From AM-0621 sp964573505 (GTDB taxonomy: Bacteria; Planctomycetota; Planctomycetia; Planctomycetales; Planctomycetaceae): DNA of 64,000 bases. The notes below the pieces were generated by a model that was not told the DNA's origin, made no database searches, and saw nothing but the letters and a program-made list of their open reading frames with translations. The stretch is taken from positions 1-64,000 of the forward strand of contig CAZNMS010000002.1 of the NCBI GenBank assembly GCA_964573505.1. The letters run 5' to 3'. Shown here piece by piece: positions 52,441 through 61,000 of this stretch. A program made the translations under genes and the position numbers. Every line of letters begins with the position of its first letter. The stretch's first letter is position 1.

Positions 52441-54144
52441 CGCGCCACGTGCCGATTGCGCAGACTCGACATCTACAATGCGCGCGGACGGCTTCGCGAG
52501 ATCGACGAGCACCGGTTGCGGGGTATCAACCTTTGCCAAATTCCCCGCGCTGTCACGAGCGATCAATCTCACGAACAGTCGTGGCGGGACGTTCGGGCCG
52601 ACGTTCCAAACATAGCTACCGGTATTAGGCTGCCATCCGGCGATGGGTTCCCATGGCCCGTTTGGATCTGCGGAATATGACAGCGCAATCGGAGTATCAG
52701 CCATTTGCTGATCCGCAGCTTGCCATTGAATCAAGATCCGATTGCTATCGCGGCCTTGCCCCTGCCGTAGCGGATAAAGTTGCACGACCGGCGGCGACGA
52801 ATCGACGACGACAACAACATCCGGCCGTTGCCCCGGTTGCGGCGGCGGGTCTCCCTGTCCTGCTCCGCTCATGACTCGAATCACGAAGCCGTAGATACCG
52901 TCGCCCGGAACCTCGATCTCAAACGGACTGCGGCGATCTTCGTCGACCCCGTAACGAAACCATTTTTGGCCGTCGTTCTGAGTAATATAAAGTTCAACCG
53001 CAGAGACTCCTGACGGCCCGACATCGTCGACTCGATAATTTAGTTGGAAGCGCTTCGAGTTCACCGTTCGCTGCCCGCCGCGCTCTGATACCGGAGTAAA
53101 CTTCGGGTTCGTGTCACCTTGCGCCGTCGGAAAACCTACGGAAAAAGGCAATCCCGAAGCACCTTGCGAATTCGGCATACTCGAATGAGGCAACGCAAAG
53201 TCGCCCGGCAAACCTTGAGGCTGCGCCGTCGGATTCGGTAGTCCCGAACCTGCGCTTGCAAATGATCCCACTCCTCCCGGACCGATTGGTGCTCCGCCGG
53301 GCGTGCGAATACCGCCGCCGTCCCAATTATTTCGAGGAGTCGGTAACAAGCCGAACGGGCTACTGGGAACCGACGGATTCGTCGACGTCACACCAAACGG
53401 ATTGGCTCCGGCGACGGGGCCTGCCGGAGGCACTGCCGGTTGTCCAAACGGATTTGATACGGGTGCAGTTCCGCCGCCATTGCCGGAACCTCCGCGCATT
53501 TGAATCTGATATTGCGACCGCCCGATATTGCCGGCCTTATCTTGCACCTGCCCTCGGACAGCAACGAGTCCTCCTGACGGCACCGTCCAAGAAGTTTGCC
53601 CCGTTGCTTGCGGAGTAATTCCGACTTGCTGCCAGTCTTGTCCGGGCTGAGTAAATTCGAGTCGCAGAGTGTCTGCCGCTAAATTGTTATCAATCGCATT
53701 CCAGTTCAACTCGACTTTGCCGCCGTCTCGCTCCTTGAGATCAATATTCAGGCGCGGCGTTTGCGAATCGACAATGACCATCAATCCGGGATTCGTGACT
53801 GCTCCTGCCGGATGCATACCGTTTTGCGAGTCCAATGTGCGGACCGAAAACCAATACTCGCCATCAGCCGGCGCCTGAAACTCAAACTTGCCGGCTGTCG
53901 GAGTCACGCTCTGAATATGGCGCCATGTCGCGCCTCGATCCGACGACGAAAACAGTCGGATCTCGCGCGCTCCCAGTCGAGCGATCTCTTGCGGGTCATA
54001 GTGGTACGGAATTCGGAATCCGGCCTTATTCGTGAAGATCGGCGTTGCTCCCGCAGGCATCGGATCAGCCGCCACTACGGACTGCCCCAAATTCCCGATC
54101 AGCAAGCTCGCCAAACTCAGACTCAAGGCACTGCCGCGTTTCAT
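52435..54144 (-). CDS. Secreted beta-sandwich repeat protein of unknown function
   Basis: The 569-residue protein starts at ATG 54144, preceded by GAGGAAG. A signal peptide covers residues 1-26 (cleavage after SVVAA). The mature part is a two-fold repeat. In each half a strand pattern like REIRLFSSSDRGATWRHI or AVELYITQNDGQKWFRYG is followed by a domain with VELNWNAIDNNLA/ILIQWQAADQQMA and ending RGQVQDKAGNIG/RLIARDSAGNLA. The latter resembles fibronectin-III-like beta-sandwiches. A Gly/Pro/Asn/Phe-rich linker (about 245-355) joins the halves. It is 588 bases upstream of the giant gene on the same strand, so a role at the cell surface with it is possible but only positional. The stop codon lies in a hairpin repeat. 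Confidence 0.8.
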   Translation of the reverse strand: MKRGSALSLSLASLLIGNLGQSVVAADPMPAGATPIFTNKAGFRIPYHYDPQEIARLGAREIRLFSSSDRGATWRHIQSVTPTAGKFEFQAPADGEYWFSVRTLDSQNGMHPAGAVTNPGLMVIVDSQTPRLNIDLKERDGGKVELNWNAIDNNLAADTLRLEFTQPGQDWQQVGITPQATGQTSWTVPSGGLVAVRGQVQDKAGNIGRSQYQIQMRGGSGNGGGTAPVSNPFGQPAVPPAGPVAGANPFGVTSTNPSVPSSPFGLLPTPRNNWDGGGIRTPGGAPIGPGGVGSFASAGSGLPNPTAQPQGLPGDFALPHSSMPNSQGASGLPFSVGFPTAQGDTNPKFTPVSERGGQRTVNSKRFQLNYRVDDVGPSGVSAVELYITQNDGQKWFRYGVDEDRRSPFEIEVPGDGIYGFVIRVMSGAGQGDPPPQPGQRPDVVVVVDSSPPVVQLYPLRQGQGRDSNRILIQWQAADQQMADTPIALSYSADPNGPWEPIAGWQPNTGSYVWNVGPNVPPRLFVRLIARDSAGNLAKVDTPQPVLVDLAKPSARIVDVESAQSARGAY

Positions 54145-55079
54145 GGTTCTTCCTCGATGTTGTTCGCATCTGGCAGAATCAGCCAAATCGAACCCAGTCC
54201 AGCTAGTCGCGCCCCTACCCCAAACTGAGTGCGCAGAGACGCCCGGCTATCGCATTCATCCGATATCGACCTACGGGCTTTCTCCGCTTGAAACGAAAAG
54301 TCTGAAGACGCCGGTCGTATCGCAAAGTCTCGCCGTGACGGACTGGCGGAAGACTCCTAAAACTCCGGCGTCTTTTGGATGCGATCAAACCTCAACGACG
54401 GCACTTTCAGACGGTCGAAACAGGCTTGTTGGGCGCGGCAATTTCCACTGGGCCAACATCAGCCGGACTGCAAAAGCATCGCCGACTTACTCGAAGCCAG
54501 AGTTTCTATGTGTCCTCTGACAATGAACCTGAAGGACGATGAAAACCGGCGTCACCAGTTGCTCGGTCGCTTGCTCGCAAGCTGCGGCTGATGAATTGAC
54601 CGAGTATCCGTCGCGTTCTTTTCCCAGTGAATCCCGGATCAAACCCGGCTTTCAAGCGTCCGGGCACGCTCCGCGAACGAGTCCGGGGGAACTGCCTGCT
54701 TGCTGGGAGCGTCACATCTCGAAGGCGACTGTGCGGGTGACTGTGACCCTAACGGTGTTTCCGGTTGCTCCTGCGAGTCCTTCTGCGGAGGGCAGGTGAT
54801 CGCTTGCGGTCACAGGAGCCTCGACCGTTATCCGAGCTATTCCTGCTACTCGGGTTCGGGCGTTGTTCTCATTCTGGATGTCCGACATACAGACATGAGA
54901 AACTGGGAGGAGCCCGGTGTCTGGCTCATTGTCTGACTTTGAGCCGGGTGGGATTGGTGGTAGAGATTGACGGTAATAGCAGTATTAATGCTGCTATTAC
55001 TCAGCCAACCTTACTCTGACTTGCTACATGGTTGCTCGTCGCTAGATCGACGGGCGGAATTGAGTTTGGGAGAACCTCC
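54145..55079. other. 935-base divergent intergenic region with no supported gene
   Basis: This region separates the divergent secreted-protein gene and the second giant gene and should contain both promoters. Several short open frames exist, including a cysteine-containing one near 54700-54936, but none has a Shine-Dalgarno sequence with a protein-like composition. A 10-base-pair hairpin lies at 54973-55000. A TTGACG at 54967 could be a -35 box but no convincing -10 was found at the right distance. I see no recognisable structured RNA. Confidence 0.5.
54973..55000. promoter_or_regulatory. Perfect 10-bp inverted repeat upstream of the second giant gene
   Basis: GTAATAGCAG (54973-54982) and CTGCTATTAC (54991-55000) are perfect inverted repeats around the eight-base spacer TATTAATG. 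It lies 80 bases before the ATG of the second giant gene. It could be an operator dyad or a leader hairpin. There is no T-tract, so a terminator is less likely. Confidence 0.45.
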
Positions 55080-58000
55080 ATGTTGTTGACCTCGTGGGTG
55101 CGTTCCTTGCGGCAATCGTTGCAGACCCGTCGTCGATCAAAGCTTCGTCGACCGAGCCTTAAGCGAGCCGCCTGGTTGGCGTCATGTACCCCGGCAAAGG
55201 TGACCGAGCAGTTGGAAGCTCGGGAATTGCTCACGGCTCTGGTCGTTGACCAGCAGTACGTTGATGCTCGCAATGGAGTCGTCAACATCTCGAATGCCAA
55301 TCTCGATATCGACGGCGATGGCACGATCGAGTCAGACGCTGGCGAATTCGATTCGGTCGTCGTGAACCTCGACCCGAATGATCCCGTCGCCGGTGCCGGG
55401 ACTGGTATTAATATCACTCTCTCGAACCTGCGACTCGATAGCATCGCGTTCAAAGACGCGTCGCTCTCTGATCCCGGCAGCGTCGGTATCAATGTCGCAC
55501 TGAATAACGTCGACCTTGAAAGCCTGACGTTCGAGTCCGTCTCGGTGCTTAGCGGCGCCGGCGGCGGTATCGGAATCGGCCTGACCGACGTGCATCTCGG
55601 CGAATTGACCGTCTTCGATTCGAAAGTGGCTTACGACACTGTCACTGCCAGTGGCTTGCCGACGCGCCTGAGTGTGAACGTCACGAGTACGACTCGAAAT
55701 AGTACAATCGACGAACTCGACGTCTCGCGATCAACCCTTGACGGTGTCTCAATCACCGCGACGGGCCGTCAATTGAACGTTGTCGGCGGATCTGCAGCCG
55801 CTCCGATCGAACTGCTTTTGGCGGATCATGGGCTTCAGAATAATACTCTGATTGATATCACCGGAGTGCAGGGGCTTGACCGCGCCAATCAGCGAACGGT
55901 CATTTCGCCGGTCATCGTGCCGAATTCCAATACCGGCTTGCTGGAGCTTGATGAGAACTCGGTCTCGCTCGATTCAACCGCAGCGAGTGCGAAGTTGGTC
56001 GGCGCGATCGACTCGGTCACAACCACTGTCGAGGTGACTGACGGTCGTCTTTATTACGCACAGCAACTCATCGAAATCGGCGACGAAGTCCTGCAAGTGA
56101 CCGGCGTGTCTGGCAACACGTTGACCGTTACTCGCGGTTCTCTCGACTCGGTAGCAACAACGCACGCAGTCAACGACAGCGTCCGTCCGCTCGTCTTCTC
56201 GGTATCACTCGCGCAGACACTTTCCGGCTCCGGAACAACCGCCACTGTCAGCGACGCTCGCATCTTCCAGTCGGGTCAACTGCTCCAAATTGGTTCCGAG
56301 CAAGTCGCCGTTCTCTCGGTGACTGGGAACGTGCTGAGCATCGCGCGAGCACAGAATGGGACATCGGCGGTTCCGCACCTTGTAGGATCACGCATCCGAG
56401 TCCTCACTCCGACGTCGACATTGACTGCCGACATTGACGACGAAACGACAACGGTCAGCGTCGATCATGGCGAACGCTTCAAGACCGGCCAGTTCATTCA
56501 AATTGATACCGAGCAGATGCAGATTCAAGGCATCTCCGGCAATACGCTGACCGTCACGCGTGAAGTTCGCGGTAGTGCTGCTGCAACTCACGCTGCGACG
56601 ACGGATATTATCACTCTCGGTACCGTCGGCTCGTATCTCGGCGGCGGCGAGGCCGTTGTCAGTTCGCAGATTGGTAGTATTCGCCTCACCGGAAACTCGA
56701 TCGTCGGCCAGTCGGGAAATGATGGGCTCGCGTTCGATCTGACAAGAAGCCGAGTTGACTCGCTGGAAGTCGAAACAAATACGACCATTAGCAGCATCGA
56801 CGTGAATCTGACCGACACACCGTTGGACGGACTGACGATTCGTGACAACGTGCAGATTCGAGCTGCTCGTCCGCAGGTCAACGGAGTGCAATTTGACCTT
56901 GTGAATTCGTCGCTGACGAATCTCTACATTCACAACAACACTGTGACTGGCGGAATCGCTACCGGCGGCGGCGGTATCGCTTTCAATGCGACCGACAGCA
57001 ATGTCTACGGCAGCTTCACGAATAACATCGTGCAGCAGACGGTCGGAAACGGTCTGTCGCTGACCGCGACGGCAAGTGACGAGTTCCTCGCGGCGAATCG
57101 CGGACCCGCAGTCTTCGACTTCGCCTCGCTCAGTTCTGAGACCACTCTGGCGGCTGGTATCTCAACCGAATCGACAACGCTCGTTGTGGTCGATGGCCGC
57201 TCATTTCAGGCTCAACAATTCCTCTTACTCGGCGACGAGCTTGTTCGCATTACTCGAGTTTCCGGAAATGAACTGACGGTAGTTCGCGGACAACGGGGAA
57301 CAATTCCGCTCGACCATCAGCAAGGCGCACGAATTCGTTCGGTGACAACATCCGCAACGGGTACCCGTCAGCTCTTCCAACAAAACATCTTCCGCAACAA
57401 CGTCGGCGCGGGCATGTTCGTTGATTTGCCCGAGGGCGTATCGCTGAATGCTCAGATTGAAGACAACGACTTTATCTCCAATCAGTCCCGCGGAATTGAT
57501 ATCGCCGTTCAAGATACCACTGCGGTCTCAACACTTGTGGCGCGCGGTGGATTCGCGAGAACGACCAGTTCGACGACCTCGGCAGCGGATATTGATAACG
57601 CCGCGACATCGCTGTTGGTGACCGATGCTCGCCTTCTGCGGAAGTTCCAGACCATTTTGGTTGATAGCGAGCAAATGCAGATTCTCGACATCGACGGAAA
57701 TATTCTGTCGGTAGCTCGTGGAGTCGATGGGTCTGTTGCTACATCGCATACCGCCGGTGCTACTGTGTCGGCAGTGACTTCGCCGCTAAATGTGACCGAC
57801 GCAAATGTGTTCCTCGGCTACGACACGCCCTTCAATATCGCCATTGATGGCGAACACCTCACCGTTCAAGACATTGATTTTCAGAACAATGTGTTGTTGG
57901 TTGAGCGGGGTGTGAACGGCACACTGCCGGCGTTCCACGCTACGAACGCGACCGTCACTGCCACTCAGGGAGACGCGTTGCGGCTTGCTATCGGTGGGTC

Positions 58001-61000
58001 AACGCTCGCGTCTGGAAATCTCTTTAACGGCAACTCGATCGACGGTGTGCGAGTCGTCTTGCAGGATCAATCCGCAGGCGCCGTCGAGGTGCGTAACAAT
58101 ACCATCATCAACACCCTCAGGGGTGCCGGTGCTGGTAACGGAATTGATATTGACCTCGTTGGCACCAATGTTGACCAGCAAGCAACCAATGTGCTGCGCC
58201 GCACGCAAATTGAGAACAACCTCATTGGCGTGACCGGAGTTGGGAAGCTCAACTCGGCAATCACCGCTGCGACTACCGTCTTCTCAGTCACCGATGCATC
58301 GGCAATTGCTGTCGGCAACACGGTCCGAATTGAAGGTGAAGTTGTTACCGTGACGGCGAAGTCGGGTAATACTCTGACTGTCACGCGAGCGGGTGGTGCT
58401 GCTGCTCACGCCGCCGGCACCGCTGTGACGCCGACGCTCGGTGGTAATCAAGGGCGAGGTATCAATCTCTTCTTCGACGAACTCTCCGCCGTTGAAGACT
58501 TCCGTATCGCCAGCAACGTGATTGCGAACAGTCTTGACGACGGCATCCGTCTACGCCGTGAAGATGATGGTGTCACGCGCACCGTCAATCCGACCGCCGA
58601 TCAACTAAAGTCTGTTACAATTCGCGAAAACCTTATCATCGGAAATGCAGCGGCTCCTGTCGCCGAGCAACTCAATCCAGGTGGCGGAGCCGTTCTCTTC
58701 GGTGCCGGACTTGAGATTCTGGTGGCGAACGGCAGCCTCGATACATTCGACGTAGATATCCGCAATAATCAGATCATATCCAACGTCCGCTCGGCCTTTA
58801 ACGGTACGACGAATCCTCAGTCGTCGAACGGTATCAATCTTCGAGCAGAGGCTGACGCTCAGATTGTTGCCGATATTGCTAACAACACGATTACGTTTAA
58901 CGAAGGCGACGGTATCGATCTCACGACTCGCGAGAACACAAATACCGGCCTTGTCGCGACTGATCGGCGCGATATTGGCGGTGCGTGGACCGGGAATGAA
59001 ATTTCTAACAACTTCCGGCACGGCATCGAGTTCATTGGCCGCTTCGGTACGCAGACACTTTTGGAGATCGGGCGCGAGGGAACTGAGTCAGGCAAGTCGC
59101 TCGGAAATACGATTTCAAGCAACGGACTCAACGGCATCGACATTCGTCGCGGCGGTAATGCCACCATCATTAATAACACGATTAGCACTAACGGCCCGGC
59201 ATCGGGAACGGCGCTGTTCACGGCTTTGGGACAGGCGAGCCCGGCCGGCGGTCAAGTTGGTGTGTTGGGCGGTATTCTCGGTACCGGAATTTATGTCGCG
59301 AACGGCTCCTATGATGGCACAAATGCGGGAACTGGAGGGGACGCCAACCGAACAATTCAGCTATCGATTAAAGGGAATACGCTCAATGCGAATACCGGCC
59401 TCGGCATGTCGATCAACGGCTATGTGAGAGACACGATCCTCGCGACAATTCGGAACAATCAAGTCACCTCGAATCTCAACGACGGTGTTGAACTGCGCGG
59501 GCACATTGAGACAGTCATTCTTGGTAACTTCATCAGTCAGAATCGTGGACGTGGTCTCGACATATTGAGCTACGCCGCTGGCGGCGGAGTCACGGTTCAG
59601 TCGAATTACAAGATCGGCGACGGGACGGAAGCGGGCCGAAATCGCTTTGTGAGTAATCTGCTGGAGGGTGTCTACTACGTTACTTCAGCTAACGTGCAAG
59701 ACTCGAATCTTCTTAGTACTGACCCCAACTCCCGTATTCGAACCAATGGCAGCAGTACGATGGCGCCTGCTGCAATTCTCCAGATAGATACGAATACGGT
59801 TTCGGCCAACGGTGTGAATAGCGGATTGCCGGGTACGGGTATTGTCTACTGGATCGGCAATTCGGGTGGATCGCACAATTTCGCAAATCAGTACAACAAC
59901 TTTGAGGGTGCTGGTACTGGTCCTGGTACTGTCGGTGGCTTAATTGACGGAAATCCGATTGCGCTGAATTTCTCCAGAGCGTTTACGGGATATGTGTCTG
60001 ATTCGACGCCGATCAATTCCCGCACGAACTCGCAGGTCTTAAACAACACGTTTGAAGGTAACTTTGGTGATGACTTCCGAGTAGAGAGCTTCCTCTCGGT
60101 AATTGACCCAGTAACTACCGTTGATAACTGGGATCAGCCAGGAGCCGTGCCACCGTATCGAGTCACGAACTGGGAAGCGGATTCCCTGTCGCGTCTGAAT
60201 CTCGATTTTCGTGGCAATCGTGGTAACGGGCTAAATGTCCGAAATCGAACAGTTGGCTTCACAAATATAGAGGGCTTGTTCAAGAATAAGGTCTTTACCG
60301 TTGCTCGAGATATCACGCGGGTCCAGTCGCGCACTCGCGCTGGAAGTCCGCTGGGTCCGTTTGGCGGCGGAAATCCAACGGTTGATATGACGTTTCCGAT
60401 TGTGGATGTTAGTCCTGTTGATGTTGGCAATGGCGTGACAGAGTTGGTTGTGACTCTCGGGCCCGCCAACAGCGTGAACTATCCAGGCAATTTACCGAAT
60501 GGACTGCAAATCGGAACGACGGTGGAAATTGCGAATGTGCTCGGTGTGAATGGGCTTGCTCACTCTGCTAACGGCCTGCATCAGATTGTTGGGATCGATC
60601 GAGTAGCTCGCACGATAATCCTATCAAACACCGGAGGAGATGGAGGGCCAGCATACGCTGGTGGTGGCCTCCTTGCTGCGAATCTTCGAACCCTAGTAGG
60701 GGACATAGATAATCCGCCGTTCCAATACCCGGGGCTAGGGTCAAACACCTTCCGGATTGCTCAGGGGTATGATACCTCAGGCGCCGGTGCGGCGAATGAA
60801 TTCCGAATTGGAGACAATTTCTTTGGAGCGACGCTCTTTGGAGCGGACAATAGTATCGGCGGTGCTGACGACTGGGATATTTGGACGCCGAATAAATCCT
60901 TGAACGGGATTGTCACCAATGTGTCTTCGGTTGCGCCGGCCGCGAATATGTTGACGGTAACGATGCCGTCGCACGGGTTGGCGGACCGCCGTTTGATTGA

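Noticed and set aside
54700..54936. Small cysteine-containing open frame that could be a secreted peptide
   Set aside because: No ribosome-binding site, no signal peptide and mixed composition. The cysteines cluster in a stretch that also looks like repeated GCGACTGTG-type sequence.
54145..55079. Possible structured RNA gene (RNase P RNA, SRP RNA, tmRNA)
   Set aside because: None of the conserved cores of these RNAs could be found on either strand in this spacer.
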